From contig CAKZGB010000005.1 of the NCBI GenBank assembly GCA_936911875.1, positions 1-39,469 of the forward strand: a stretch of DNA of 39,469 bases, given 5' to 3'. This document shows, one piece after another, positions 17,649 to 26,365 of the stretch. This DNA is from an uncultured Lysobacteraceae bacterium. GTDB lineage: Bacteria > Pseudomonadota > Gammaproteobacteria > Xanthomonadales > Xanthomonadaceae. Every line of letters begins with the position of its first letter. Position 1 is the first letter of the stretch. The notes beneath the pieces were generated by a model. It saw only the letters and a program-made list of their open reading frames with translations. It did not search any database and was not told where the DNA came from. The position numbers and the translations under genes are program-made.

Positions 17649-19142
17649 GTGGATTCGGCTCAAATTACTGCCTTTGTCGATCGCAAATGGGACGAGGAAA
17701 TCGTTCCGCAACTGATCGAGTACATCGCCATTCCTAACAAGTCGCCCATGTTCGATAAAGACTGGGTTGCCAATGGCCACATGGACCGCGCGGTGGAACT
17801 GATGACCGGCTGGGCCAAGTCGCAGAACATCGAGGGCATGCAGCTCGAGGTGGTCCGTCTCGAAGGCCGCACGCCGCTGATTTTTATCGAGATTCCTGCA
17901 GCCAACGGCGGTAGCGATACCGATCCGGTGCTGCTGTACGGTCACTTGGACAAACAACCGGAAATGACCGGGTGGGATGAAGATCTCGGCCCGTGGAAAC
18001 CGGTGCTAAAGGGCGACAAATTGTACGGTCGCGGTGGTGCGGACGATGGCTATGCCATCTACGGTTCGCTGACCTCGATCATGGCCTTGCGCGAACAGGG
18101 TCTTGCGCATAATCGTTGCGTCATTCTTATCGAAGCGTGCGAAGAATCCGGCTCCTACGATCTGCCGGCTTATGTCGATCACCTCGCATCGCGCATCGGC
18201 AAGCCGTCGCTGGTGGTGTGTCTGGATTCGGGTTGCGGCAACTACGATCAACTGTGGTGCACCACCTCGCTGCGCGGCCTGACCGGCGGCAATCTCGACG
18301 TGCAAGTGCTTGAAGAAGGCGTGCACTCCGGTGATGCATCGGGCGTGGTGCCCTCTTCGTTCCGCATCTTGCGTGAACTGCTGTCGCGCATCGAAGACAG
18401 CGAAACCGGCAAGGTTCTGCTCAAGGAACTGCACGCCGAAGTGCCGGCCGAACGCATGGAACAGGCGCGTCGCGCGGCCGAAGTACTGGACACTGCGGTG
18501 TACGACAAGTTCCCGATGGTTGACGGCCTCAAGCCCATGAACGATGAGCTGCTGGAACTGGTGCTCAATCGCACGTGGCGTCCGGCCCTGTCGGTCACGG
18601 GTGTCGATGGCATGCCGCCGCTGGAATCTGCAGGCAACGTTCTGCGTCCGCATACCGCCGTCAAACTGTCGATGCGCTTGCCGCCTACCGCCGATGGCGC
18701 CACCGCCGGTGAGGCGATGAAGGCCGCCCTGCTGAAAGACCCGCCGTACGGTGCCAAGGTGACTCTGGAACTCGAAAAGGCATCGACCGGTTGGAATGCA
18801 CCGGCCATGTCCGAGTGGCTGACGACTGCCATCGACGAAGCCTCGCAAGCTGCGTTCAACAAGCCCGCAATGTACATGGGCGAAGGCGGCTCGATTCCGT
18901 TTATGGGCATGCTCGGTGAAAAATTTCCGGGCGCACAATTCATGATCACCGGCGTGCTGGGTCCGCACAGCAATGCGCACGGTCCTAATGAATTCCTGCA
19001 CATTCCGATGGGCAAGCGCGTTACCGCTTGCGTGTCGCATGTGGTGGGCCGTCATGCCAAAGCCAGTGCCGATGGGCTGACCGTTGGCGTTGCGGTGGCG
19101 GCCGATAGCGGTACGCGTCAAGGCGACCACGGCTGCTGCTGA
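17649..19142 (+). CDS. M20 family metallopeptidase (probable dipeptidase/carboxypeptidase)
   Basis: The 497-residue product is an M20-type zinc exopeptidase. Expected metal ligands and catalytic residues are visible in order: YGHLDKQPE near residue 97, GRGGADDGYA near 128, the catalytic EACEESGS near 162, a CLDSG block near 190, and the late LGPHSNAHGPNEF near 440. GEGGSIPFMG sits near 415. It lacks a signal peptide, so it probably acts in the cytoplasm on small peptides; the substrate cannot be told. The start is a GTG with AAGGA eight bases upstream. The C-terminus ends in an unusual HGCC, possibly a metal- or redox-active tail. Confidence 0.92.
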   Translation: MDSAQITAFVDRKWDEEIVPQLIEYIAIPNKSPMFDKDWVANGHMDRAVELMTGWAKSQNIEGMQLEVVRLEGRTPLIFIEIPAANGGSDTDPVLLYGHLDKQPEMTGWDEDLGPWKPVLKGDKLYGRGGADDGYAIYGSLTSIMALREQGLAHNRCVILIEACEESGSYDLPAYVDHLASRIGKPSLVVCLDSGCGNYDQLWCTTSLRGLTGGNLDVQVLEEGVHSGDASGVVPSSFRILRELLSRIEDSETGKVLLKELHAEVPAERMEQARRAAEVLDTAVYDKFPMVDGLKPMNDELLELVLNRTWRPALSVTGVDGMPPLESAGNVLRPHTAVKLSMRLPPTADGATAGEAMKAALLKDPPYGAKVTLELEKASTGWNAPAMSEWLTTAIDEASQAAFNKPAMYMGEGGSIPFMGMLGEKFPGAQFMITGVLGPHSNAHGPNEFLHIPMGKRVTACVSHVVGRHAKASADGLTVGVAVAADSGTRQGDHGCC

Positions 19143-19223
19143 GCAGGAGTTGCAAAGCGGTAATCAAACCGTTGTACTCTAGGCCTGTTGTCCCCCAAAA
19201 CTTTTAAACGGAGTCAAACACGC

Positions 19224-19454
19224 ATGGGTATTATTGCAACGATCGTCGGCGGCGCCATCATTGGCGCGGTGGCACGCATGGTCAAGCCGGGCGCAGACCC
19301 GATGGGCTGGATCATGACCATCCTGTTCGGCATCGCCGGTGCCTTTATCGGCAGCTACATCGCTCACGGCGGTCTGTGGGGCTGGCTGGTTGCTGTGGTC
19401 GTCACGGTCGGCCTGCTGTTTGGCTGGGACGCCCTCAAGCGCCGCGGCGTCTGA
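19224..19454 (+). CDS. GlsB/YeaQ/YmgE family small membrane protein
   Basis: The 76-residue product is almost all membrane: glycine-rich helices from MGIIATIVGGAIIGAVARMV, WIMTILFGIAGAFIGSYIA and WGWLVAVVVTVGLLFGW. This is the GlsB/YeaQ/YmgE (transglycosylase-associated) pattern of stress-linked inner-membrane proteins whose mechanism is unknown. The ATG at 19224 is preferred over a longer in-frame start because the family begins MGII; GGAG lies about ten bases upstream. It is followed by a strong terminator, so it forms its own short unit or the end of one with the M20 gene 81 bp upstream. Confidence 0.9.
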   Translation: MGIIATIVGGAIIGAVARMVKPGADPMGWIMTILFGIAGAFIGSYIAHGGLWGWLVAVVVTVGLLFGWDALKRRGV

Positions 19455-19479
19455 TCGCAACTCACTGCAACACCAAAAG

Positions 19480-19506
19480 AGCCCCGGTCCGGTACCGGGG
19501 CTTTTT
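19480..19506 (+). terminator. Intrinsic terminator after the GlsB-like gene
   Basis: Arms AGCCCCGGT (19480-19488) and ACCGGGGCT (19494-19502) form a perfect 9-bp stem with a 5-nt loop followed by TTTTT. It ends about 20 nt before the amgK start codon, isolating that operon from upstream transcription. Confidence 0.92.
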
Positions 19507-19525
19507 CGTTCTAAAATGAGCCCCT

Positions 19526-20539
19526 ATGACCGCCGATTTGCACGATCCAACTGACTTGCGCGCCGATGCACGCAATGCCTTCGCCCGTAGCGCCACCAAC
19601 AATACCGATCTGCAATTGACTCGCGCCTCGATGGACGCCGGTTTTCGCAGCTATTGGCGTGGCGATGATCGCGGCACGTCTCGCATCGTGATGGACTCGC
19701 CGCCCGATAAGGAAGACGTCAGGCCGTGGCTGCTGATTCGTGATCAGCTCGAAGCCGCCGGCGTGCGGGTTCCGCAAGTGCTGGCGCGTGATGTCGAAGG
19801 CGGTTTCCTGCTGCTCGAAGATCTCGGCACGCAGACGATGTTGCAGGCCATCGATTCGCTTGATGCCGACATCTGGTTTGAACGCGCCGTAGATCAGTTG
19901 CTGCAGATCCAGGCGATGCCGGTGCCGGCCGGATTGCCTTCGTACGATGAAGCCTTGCTCAGCCGTGAGCTGCGCCTGTTTGACGAGTGGTATCTGGGTC
20001 GTCATCTGGGGCTGACATTGGACTGCAACACCATGGAATCGCTGGATCTGGTGTATCGCCGTCTGATGGATCAGATTCTGCAGCAGCCGCGCGCCGTGGT
20101 GCATCGCGATTTCATGCCGCGTAATCTGATGCCGGTGGGTGATCAGTTGGCCGTTCTTGATTTTCAGGATGCGGTCCACGGTCCGATTGCGTACGACGCG
20201 CTCTCGCTGTTCAAAGATGCCTTTATTTCGTGGCCCGAAGACTTTAGCGAATCGCATTGGGAACGTTATCACCAACGCGCCCTGGGCGCCGGCTTGCCGG
20301 TCCGTGCCGACTACCTGGCGTTTCGCAAAGATCTCGATTACATCGGCATTCAACGCCATCTCAAGGTGATGGGCATCTTTGCGCGTTTGCATCACCGTGA
20401 TGCCAAGCCAAAGTATCTGACCGACGCGCCGCGCTTTGTCGCGTATCTCGATCAGGCCGTGCCGAAATATCCGGAGCTGCAACCGCTGCAGCAAGTGCTG
20501 GAACGACTGGTCAAGCCGTCGTTGTCGGCGCAGGCCTAA
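19526..20539 (+). CDS. amgK: N-acetylmuramate/N-acetylglucosamine anomeric kinase
   Basis: AmgK phosphorylates MurNAc (and GlcNAc) at the anomeric carbon in the cell-wall recycling route that bypasses the fosfomycin-sensitive de novo steps. The 337-residue product has an aminoglycoside-phosphotransferase fold: the catalytic VVHRDFMPRNLM (H-D-N pattern) near residue 192 and the metal-binding LDFQDA near 210. The N-terminal lobe has GFRSYWRGD and LLLEDLG. It is followed after 4 nt by murU, the gene for the next step, which makes the call more specific than a generic kinase. No Shine-Dalgarno is visible; a TAAAAT at 19512-19517 would place transcription start within a few bases of the ATG. Confidence 0.92.
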   Translation: MTADLHDPTDLRADARNAFARSATNNTDLQLTRASMDAGFRSYWRGDDRGTSRIVMDSPPDKEDVRPWLLIRDQLEAAGVRVPQVLARDVEGGFLLLEDLGTQTMLQAIDSLDADIWFERAVDQLLQIQAMPVPAGLPSYDEALLSRELRLFDEWYLGRHLGLTLDCNTMESLDLVYRRLMDQILQQPRAVVHRDFMPRNLMPVGDQLAVLDFQDAVHGPIAYDALSLFKDAFISWPEDFSESHWERYHQRALGAGLPVRADYLAFRKDLDYIGIQRHLKVMGIFARLHHRDAKPKYLTDAPRFVAYLDQAVPKYPELQPLQQVLERLVKPSLSAQA

Positions 20540-20543
20540 ACGT

Positions 20544-21251
20544 ATGCAGGCGCTGATCTTTGCAGCCGGTTTGGGCGAGCGCATGCGTCCGCTTACCAAT
20601 CACACGCCCAAGCCACTGTTGCCGGTCGGCGGCAAACCGCTGATCGAATGGCATCTCGACAACTTGCGCGCCATGGGTGTGTCCGATGTCGTGATCAACA
20701 TTTCCTGGTTGGCGGAGCAATTTGAGCCGGCCTTAGGCAATGGTGATCGTTGGGGTCTGCGTTTGCACTACAGTCGCGAACCCTACCCGCCACTGGAAAC
20801 CGGCGGCGGCATGCTCAATGCCTGGCGCCTGCTGGATCCGTCGCGGCCCTTGCTCGCGATCAATGGCGATGTGTGGACCGACTTCGCCTTCCCGACTTTG
20901 CAGGCCCTGGAACCGGGGCAACTGGCGCAACTCGTGATGGTCAATAATCCCGCGCACAATCCCAACGGTGATTTTCATTTGGGCGAATCGGGCGAGCTGA
21001 GCAGCGATGGCGAGCCGCGCCTGACCTTTGCCGGCATCGGCTGGTATCACCCGGATCTGTTTGCAGATTGGTCGTCGTTCGTGGAGCCGACCGATCGCGC
21101 GCCCGATGACTTGCCGCGCTTTAAATTGGCGCCATTGCTTCGCAGCGCAATGCAGAAGGGTCTGGTGCGCGGTCAACATCATGCCGGTCGATGGACCGAC
21201 GTCGGCACGCCGGAGCGACTGGCCGAACTCGACGCACAGTTGCGCGGCTAA
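20544..21251 (+). CDS. murU: N-acetylmuramate-1-phosphate uridylyltransferase
   Basis: MurU converts MurNAc-1-phosphate and UTP to UDP-MurNAc, completing the AmgK-MurU recycling path. The 235-residue product has the nucleotidyltransferase start ALIFAAGLGERMRPLT followed by KPLLPVGGKPLIEW. The metal-binding INGDVW lies near residue 110, GIGWYHPDLF near 158, and WTDVGTPERL near the C-terminus. The ATG at 20544 is used, 4 nt after amgK; longer in-frame starts would overlap amgK. It ends 6 bp from the hda stop, so the two converge with no terminator visible between them. Confidence 0.93.
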   Translation: MQALIFAAGLGERMRPLTNHTPKPLLPVGGKPLIEWHLDNLRAMGVSDVVINISWLAEQFEPALGNGDRWGLRLHYSREPYPPLETGGGMLNAWRLLDPSRPLLAINGDVWTDFAFPTLQALEPGQLAQLVMVNNPAHNPNGDFHLGESGELSSDGEPRLTFAGIGWYHPDLFADWSSFVEPTDRAPDDLPRFKLAPLLRSAMQKGLVRGQHHAGRWTDVGTPERLAELDAQLRG

Positions 21252-21257
21252 AACGCC

Positions 21258-21974
21258 TTAGCGCAGCTGATCGCCAACGGTTTCGCGCACAAACGGAAGC
21301 GTCAGTTTTTTCTTGTGCACGGACGAAGCGTGATCGAGCTGTCGCCACAATCCCATCAGCACGGTCAGACGCCGATCGGCACGCGTCAGCAACCAGTCCA
21401 GTGCTGCTTCATCGAACTCCAGACCATGCGATTGAGCGCGCAAACGCAACGCTTCGCGTCGGCCTTCGTCATCCAGCATCTGTAACGGCACGCGCACCGC
21501 GGCATTAAGGCGCGACACCAGATCCGGCAGCCCGATGCCCAACTCTGCAGGCGAGCGCTGAGACGCCAGCAGGACACTGGCTCCGCGAGCACGCGCATGA
21601 TTGAGCAGATGAAACAAAGCGACCTGTCCGTTCGGGTCGTCGGCCAGATTCCCTAGCTCATCAATGGCGATGAGTTGTGCATCTTCGGCAGCCGCCAAGG
21701 CCTGTTCCGCGTTCCCGCCAACGGAACCGAGCGCCACATAAGCGACCCGCTTGGATTGCTGTCGCGCACCGTGACAGGCCGCCAGCAGCAGATGCGTTTT
21801 ACCGGTATCGGTCGCACCCTGCAGCAGACAGACTGTCGGCTGCGCCAGCGCATCCTGCACAACTGCTAACGCCGTTGCACCGGCCGACGACACAAAAGTC
21901 GCAAACCGCTGTTCCGGCTGGAAACGCAAATTGAGTGGGATCTGGGCAGCAACGCCCGGAGACTTATCCAACAT
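21258..21974 (-). CDS. hda: DnaA regulatory inactivator Hda
   Basis: Hda, bound to the DNA-loaded sliding clamp, stimulates ATP hydrolysis by DnaA and so prevents re-initiation of replication. The 238-residue product has a clamp-binding hexapeptide QIPLNL at residues 11-16, Walker A GATDTGKT at 53-60, Walker B LIAIDELGNL near 100, and the arginine-bearing PDLVSRL near 150. The ATG (21972-21974) is chosen because it places the clamp motif near the N-terminus as in E. coli Hda; it overlaps the end of perM by 11 nt. It is last in a DUF2066-perM-hda operon. Confidence 0.93.
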   Translation of the reverse strand: MLDKSPGVAAQIPLNLRFQPEQRFATFVSSAGATALAVVQDALAQPTVCLLQGATDTGKTHLLLAACHGARQQSKRVAYVALGSVGGNAEQALAAAEDAQLIAIDELGNLADDPNGQVALFHLLNHARARGASVLLASQRSPAELGIGLPDLVSRLNAAVRVPLQMLDDEGRREALRLRAQSHGLEFDEAALDWLLTRADRRLTVLMGLWRQLDHASSVHKKKLTLPFVRETVGDQLR

Positions 21975-23139
21975 CAGACTCGTTACGGAGCGCCTCGGAC
22001 AACGCTTGCGGATCGGCCAATACGATGGAGGTCTCGGCCTCGTCCTCACCGCGGTACAGATCGCTCTGTACATAACGCTGGTGGGCATAGCGCAGCAGCA
22101 CGTTCGCAACCGCCGCAACCGGTAGCGCCAGCAGCATGCCGACAAAACCGAACAGCTGGCCACCGGCCAGCACGGCAAAAATAACGGCCACTTGCGACAG
22201 ACCGATCCGATCACCGACCAGGCGCGGTGTCAGGAAGTAGCTTTCGACCACCTGACCGATCCCGAACACGATCAGCACATACATCACATGCTGGACATCG
22301 CCGTACTGCACCAGCGCTGCCAAAACGCCCAGGATGATGCCGCTGGCAGGACCAAGGTAAGGCACAAAAGTAGCCAGACCGGCAATGATACCGATCAGCA
22401 GACCTAGGCTGATTCCGGCCATCCACAGTCCCGCGCCATACAGCACGCCGAGTATCGCCATGACCAGGAACTGTCCACGCAGGAATCCGCTCAGCACCGC
22501 CGAGGATTCGCGCGCCAGACGCTCAACAGTATCAATGTGTTCGCGTGGCACCAGCGAAGCGATCTTGGCGACCAGCAAATCCCAATCGCGCAGATAGAAA
22601 AACGTCAGGATCGGAATCAGCACCAGATTGCCGACCATCATCGCCACCGCAAAACCAGAGGTGGTCACGTATTGCAGGACCGTCCCGGCGAACGAACCCG
22701 CCGTCGACCAATGCTGGCGCAGCATCTCGATCAGATGATCCATGTCGAGGGTGGTGCGCAACCGCAAGCCCGTCTTTTCATCGATCCATGGCAGCAGCGT
22801 CTTGTCGAACCAGGCTTTGTACGTCGGCAGCGCATCGATCAGAGTCACTACTTGCCGTTGCAGCATGGGCAACAGCGACAGCAACAGGAACAGCGCGAGA
22901 AAACACATGACCAACGTCACGATGGTGACGCCCTGATTGCGAGTGCGGCCCTTGGCTTCGAGCCAGTCAACAACGGGATCGCCAAGCCAACCCAACATGG
23001 CCGCCACGATAAATGGCACCAGAATCGGTGACAGCAGATACAGCAGCGTCAGAATGGCGACCGCAATTGCCACCCACTGCAGGCGCTGCAGGAACTGCGC
23101 AATGATGGCCAGCGAATTGCGGGCGTTTGGCGAGGGCAT
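21964..23139 (-). CDS. AI-2E family transporter (PerM-like)
   Basis: The 391-residue product is an integral membrane protein of the AI-2E/PerM (formerly UPF0118) family. Hydrophobic segments cluster near the N-terminus (WVAIAVAILTLLYLLSPILV, then VTIVTLVMCFLALFLLLSLL), around 160-180, and in the C-terminal half with GVLYGAGLWMAGISLGLLIG and the family-typical FVPYLGPASGIILG. Members export diverse small molecules or ions (autoinducer-2, Na+/H+); the substrate here is unknown. It begins 5 nt after the DUF2066 stop and overlaps hda, so the three genes are translationally coupled. Confidence 0.92.
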   Translation of the reverse strand: MPSPNARNSLAIIAQFLQRLQWVAIAVAILTLLYLLSPILVPFIVAAMLGWLGDPVVDWLEAKGRTRNQGVTIVTLVMCFLALFLLLSLLPMLQRQVVTLIDALPTYKAWFDKTLLPWIDEKTGLRLRTTLDMDHLIEMLRQHWSTAGSFAGTVLQYVTTSGFAVAMMVGNLVLIPILTFFYLRDWDLLVAKIASLVPREHIDTVERLARESSAVLSGFLRGQFLVMAILGVLYGAGLWMAGISLGLLIGIIAGLATFVPYLGPASGIILGVLAALVQYGDVQHVMYVLIVFGIGQVVESYFLTPRLVGDRIGLSQVAVIFAVLAGGQLFGFVGMLLALPVAAVANVLLRYAHQRYVQSDLYRGEDEAETSIVLADPQALSEALRNESDVG

Positions 23140-23144
23140 GATGG

Positions 23145-24446
23145 TCAGAATTCCTGGCCGGTATTGGCCGGTGGTTTAGTTTCCGCAGGTGCAGGAGTTG
23201 ATCCTGCTCCCTTGGATGGGGATGCGGGAGCTGCCGGTTTTGACTTGGCAGGTTTCGTTTCGGCGGGTTTGCTTTCATTCGAAGGCGGCGCGGTCGGCTG
23301 CTGCATCACGCGCGAGGCACCACTGCGCAAGCCTTGCAGTGCGATCGCGGCATTGAGACCCGACGGTTCACCCTGATAGGTAATTTCAACGGTCACGCCA
23401 CCTGGCGTCGTCGCGACGGTCTCTACCGACTTCACGCCGGCGATCGAATTCAACTTGCCCATCAGCGCCGAGTAATCCGCACTGGTTTGAATGCCGGTAA
23501 ACGATTCGCGCACGACACTGACGCCCGAGTAGGCAGCCGAAGCGGTTTCGGTCTGCTGACCTTCTGCACCCAGACGAGCCTTTTCGGCTTCCATCTCGGC
23601 GATCTGTTCTTCGGTCAACGGTGGTGGCTCCGGCGGACGACCGGCAATCGCGTAGCGGCGAATCAGCGCATCGGCAGCACCGTTGCCACCATCGGCCATC
23701 ACTTCAAACGGATCCGTGCCTTCGCTCGACCATTCACGCAACTTGGTGCCGCGATCCATAAAGGTCCAATCAGCCTTCCAGCCATCACCGTTGCGGCGCA
23801 TGACACCAATCAGCTGCGTGTCACCGACATAAGCCGCCGAGGCCGCCGAGACCGCACGCCAATCCTTACGCAAGATGGCACCGGTCAGCACCTTTTCTGC
23901 CGCATTGCCCTTGGGCAACACGATGCGGATGCCGCGATACAGACCGCGATCCAACAAGGCATGAGCGGCACTGCGTTCGCGATAGCTGACCAGTCGCGGA
24001 CCCTTCTTGCCGTCATCGACCACCAGCCATGCCAAGGGTTGCTGCCGCGGCTCCGGCCAAATCTGCAGACCGACTCGCTTAGCCAATGCGCGCACGCGAT
24101 CGGGATGGAACTCCACAATCATGTTGGTACCGAACGAAGGAATGCCCGCCGCGTTCAGTCCCTCTTTCTGGACAAAATCACTGCTCTTAACCAAAGAACG
24201 CGCATTCTTGAGCTCCGGGCCCATGTACGGCCGCGACTTGACGCCCGGGTCACCGGAGACGCGCTCCAACACCTGCAGCAGCGCGCGCGCCGTACCGTTC
24301 AAGGTATCGGCGGGACTCTGACTCTTGACGCGCACCTCGGCGGTGTAAAGCGGATCGGCGGCCATCGCAGCGAGCGGCAGCACCGACAGCACGAAGCCCA
24401 GCATCATGCCGCGCAGGAATCGGAAACGGAGAGTTGGAATGTGCAT
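23145..24446 (-). CDS. DUF2066 domain protein, exported
   Basis: The product of about 433 residues begins with a signal peptide (FVLSVLPLAAMAADPLY, cleavage near residue 30). It then matches the DUF2066 layout: DTLNGTARALLQVLERVSGDP near the N-terminus, PLAWLVVDDG near 145, and an IGVMRRNGDGWKADWTF strand. Function is unknown; family members are periplasmic or outer-membrane associated. The last about 45 residues are a low-complexity tail of Pro, Ala and Lys with repeated KPA. The ATG at 24444-24446 is preferred to a TTG one codon upstream; no good ribosome site is visible. Same order with perM and hda as recalled from xanthomonads. Confidence 0.85.
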   Translation of the reverse strand: MHIPTLRFRFLRGMMLGFVLSVLPLAAMAADPLYTAEVRVKSQSPADTLNGTARALLQVLERVSGDPGVKSRPYMGPELKNARSLVKSSDFVQKEGLNAAGIPSFGTNMIVEFHPDRVRALAKRVGLQIWPEPRQQPLAWLVVDDGKKGPRLVSYRERSAAHALLDRGLYRGIRIVLPKGNAAEKVLTGAILRKDWRAVSAASAAYVGDTQLIGVMRRNGDGWKADWTFMDRGTKLREWSSEGTDPFEVMADGGNGAADALIRRYAIAGRPPEPPPLTEEQIAEMEAEKARLGAEGQQTETASAAYSGVSVVRESFTGIQTSADYSALMGKLNSIAGVKSVETVATTPGGVTVEITYQGEPSGLNAAIALQGLRSGASRVMQQPTAPPSNESKPAETKPAKSKPAAPASPSKGAGSTPAPAETKPPANTGQEF

Positions 24447-24534
24447 CAAGGGCCGAATAGTTGGCAGTTCTCTGCAAATGATGCCCCAAAACGGCGCAAG
24501 CCGTCACCTGCGACGCCCCTGCATGGCAGGTCAT

Positions 24535-24543
24535 TGGTAAAAT
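24535..24543 (+). promoter_or_regulatory. Extended -10 promoter candidate for purM
   Basis: TGG followed by TAAAAT (24535-24543) gives a TGn extended -10 element about 30 nt before the purM GTG. No -35 hexamer stands out, which is typical for extended -10 promoters. The 123-bp gap also has to serve the divergent DUF2066 gene. No PurR-like palindrome was obvious. Confidence 0.45.
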
Positions 24544-24572
24544 GAAGGCCCCTCCTACCGCCGTGACCGCCC

Positions 24573-25649
24573 GTGAGCCCGACCGATTCCACCTCTATGA
24601 CTTACAAAGACGCCGGCGTGGACATCGATGCAGGCAACGCCCTGGTCGAGCGAATCAAGCCGCTGGTTAAGCGTAGCTTCCGCCCCGAAGTCATGGGTGG
24701 CCTGGGCGGTTTTGGCGCCATGTTCGATCTGAGTGGCAAGTACCGCGAACCGGTTCTGGTCTCCGGCACCGATGGCGTCGGTACCAAACTCAAACTGGCA
24801 CATCAGCTGAACCGCCATGACACCATCGGCATTGATCTGGTCGCGATGTGCGTCAACGACGTGCTGGTGCAAGGCGCCGAACCGCTGTTCTTTCTCGATT
24901 ACTTTGCAACCGGCAAGCTCGATATCGATACCGCGGCTGCTGTGGTCGGCGGCATTGCCGAGGGCTGCACGCAATCGGGTTGCGCACTGATCGGTGGTGA
25001 GACCGCCGAAATGCCCGATATGTACGCCCCCGGCGAATACGACTTGGCCGGCTTCTGCGTCAGCGCCGTCGAAAAGTCCCGCATCCTTGATGGTTCGCGC
25101 GTGCAACAGGGCGATGTGCTGATTGGCCTGGCATCGAGCGGTCCGCACTCGAACGGTTACTCGCTGATCCGTCGCATTGTGGATCGTGCCGGCGTCACCG
25201 CCGACTCCACACTGTCCGATGGCCGCAAAGTGCTCGATGCGCTGATGGAGCCGACGCGTCTTTACGTCAAGCCGATTCTGGCAGCGTTGCAGCAGTTCAA
25301 TCGTGACGAAGACGGCCAAGGCGACATCCACGCCATGGCACACGTCACCGGTGGTGGCCTGACGGAAAACATCATCCGCGTCGTTCCTGAGGGTCTCGGC
25401 CTGGAACTGTCCAAAGACTCGCTCACCTTGCCGCCGGTCTTTGCCTGGCTGCAGGAACAGGGCCAAGTGCAGGACGCCGAAATGTGGCGCACCTTCAATT
25501 GCGGCATCGGCTTCGTACTGATCGTCAAGCCGGATCAGGCCGCAACCGTTGAGCAATGGTGCAACGAGCAGGCGCTGGAACCGCGTCGCATTGGTGTCGT
25601 GACGGCCAACGCTGCAACGGATCTGCACGACCGCGTCGTTTACCGCTGA
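24573..25649 (+). CDS. purM: Phosphoribosylformylglycinamidine cyclo-ligase (AIR synthetase)
   Basis: PurM closes the imidazole ring in purine synthesis (FGAM + ATP to AIR). The 358-residue product has the GGLGGFGAMF block, VSGTDGVGTKLKLA, ND.LVQGAEPLFFLDY and GGETAEMPDMY, all typical of PurM. Counted from GTG 24573 it begins MSPTDSTSMTYKDAGVD; the family often starts at the internal ATG 24597 (MTYKDAGVDIDAGN), which is an equally good start. It is followed after 10 nt by purN, so the two purine genes are cotranscribed. Confidence 0.97.
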   Translation: MSPTDSTSMTYKDAGVDIDAGNALVERIKPLVKRSFRPEVMGGLGGFGAMFDLSGKYREPVLVSGTDGVGTKLKLAHQLNRHDTIGIDLVAMCVNDVLVQGAEPLFFLDYFATGKLDIDTAAAVVGGIAEGCTQSGCALIGGETAEMPDMYAPGEYDLAGFCVSAVEKSRILDGSRVQQGDVLIGLASSGPHSNGYSLIRRIVDRAGVTADSTLSDGRKVLDALMEPTRLYVKPILAALQQFNRDEDGQGDIHAMAHVTGGGLTENIIRVVPEGLGLELSKDSLTLPPVFAWLQEQGQVQDAEMWRTFNCGIGFVLIVKPDQAATVEQWCNEQALEPRRIGVVTANAATDLHDRVVYR

Positions 25650-25659
25650 GATCGGGCAA

Positions 25660-26343
25660 ATGACGGCTCGCACTGCTCCGCTGCGTCTGGCCGTCCTGGC
25701 CTCCGGGCGCGGCAGCAATCTGCAAGCCATTCTCGATGCGATTGAGCAGGATCGCCTGCACACACAGGTCGTAGGCGTGTTCAGCGACAAGCCGGAGGCC
25801 AATGCGTTGCGCCTCGCACGCGAGCGGGCCATCCCCGCACATTTTGTGGATCCGAAAGCGTTTGCTGACCGTGCGGCCTTCGACACGGAACTGTTTGCCC
25901 AAGTCGATGCCTGCGCGCCCGATCTGATTGTCTGCGCCGGATTTATGCGCATTCTCTCGCCTGCAGTTGTCGAAGCGCGTGCCGGCCGCATGATCAACAT
26001 TCATCCGTCGTTGTTGCCGAGACACAAAGGTCTGCACACGCATCGCCAAGCGTTGGAAAGCGGCGATACGGAACACGGTGCCAGCGTGCATCTGGTGACG
26101 GCGGAACTCGATGGCGGACCGGTGCTGGCACAGGCGCGAATCTGCATCGATCGCGACGATACCGAGGAGTCGCTGGCCGCGCGAGTGCTGCGCGTTGAGC
26201 ATCCGTTGCTCATTGCGTGCCTGAACGAATGGCAAAGAGGACACGTCCGATACGTCGCCCCACAGCTGCTATACAGGGACCGCGTGCTGGAATATCCACT
26301 TGACTATGAATACGAATCTGATTCCCCACTCGCCCCGTTCTAG
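25660..26343 (+). CDS. purN: Phosphoribosylglycinamide formyltransferase
   Basis: PurN transfers a formyl group from 10-formyl-THF to GAR in the third step of purine synthesis. The 227-residue product opens with the GAR-binding LAVLASGRGSNLQAI. It has the folate-site segment AGFMRILSP and INIHPSLLPRHKGLHTH with the catalytic Asn and His, then HGASVHLVTAELDGGPV with the catalytic Asp. The ATG is at 25660, 10 nt after purM. Its 3' end is 22 nt before the first DUF3108 gene, suggesting a four-gene transcript. Confidence 0.97.
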   Translation: MTARTAPLRLAVLASGRGSNLQAILDAIEQDRLHTQVVGVFSDKPEANALRLARERAIPAHFVDPKAFADRAAFDTELFAQVDACAPDLIVCAGFMRILSPAVVEARAGRMINIHPSLLPRHKGLHTHRQALESGDTEHGASVHLVTAELDGGPVLAQARICIDRDDTEESLAARVLRVEHPLLIACLNEWQRGHVRYVAPQLLYRDRVLEYPLDYEYESDSPLAPF

Positions 26344-26365
26344 GGACAGCCGGAGTAAACCCATT

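Noticed and set aside
18006..19130. Long minus-strand open frame opposite the M20 peptidase; similar frames opposite amgK (19511-20599), purM (24555-26000) and murA (27927-29213)
   Set aside because: All lie opposite clearly conserved genes, have skewed Arg/His/Gln composition and match no family.
24447..24572. Purine riboswitch or PurR operator upstream of purM
   Set aside because: No riboswitch-like conserved core and no clear PurR palindrome were seen in this gap.
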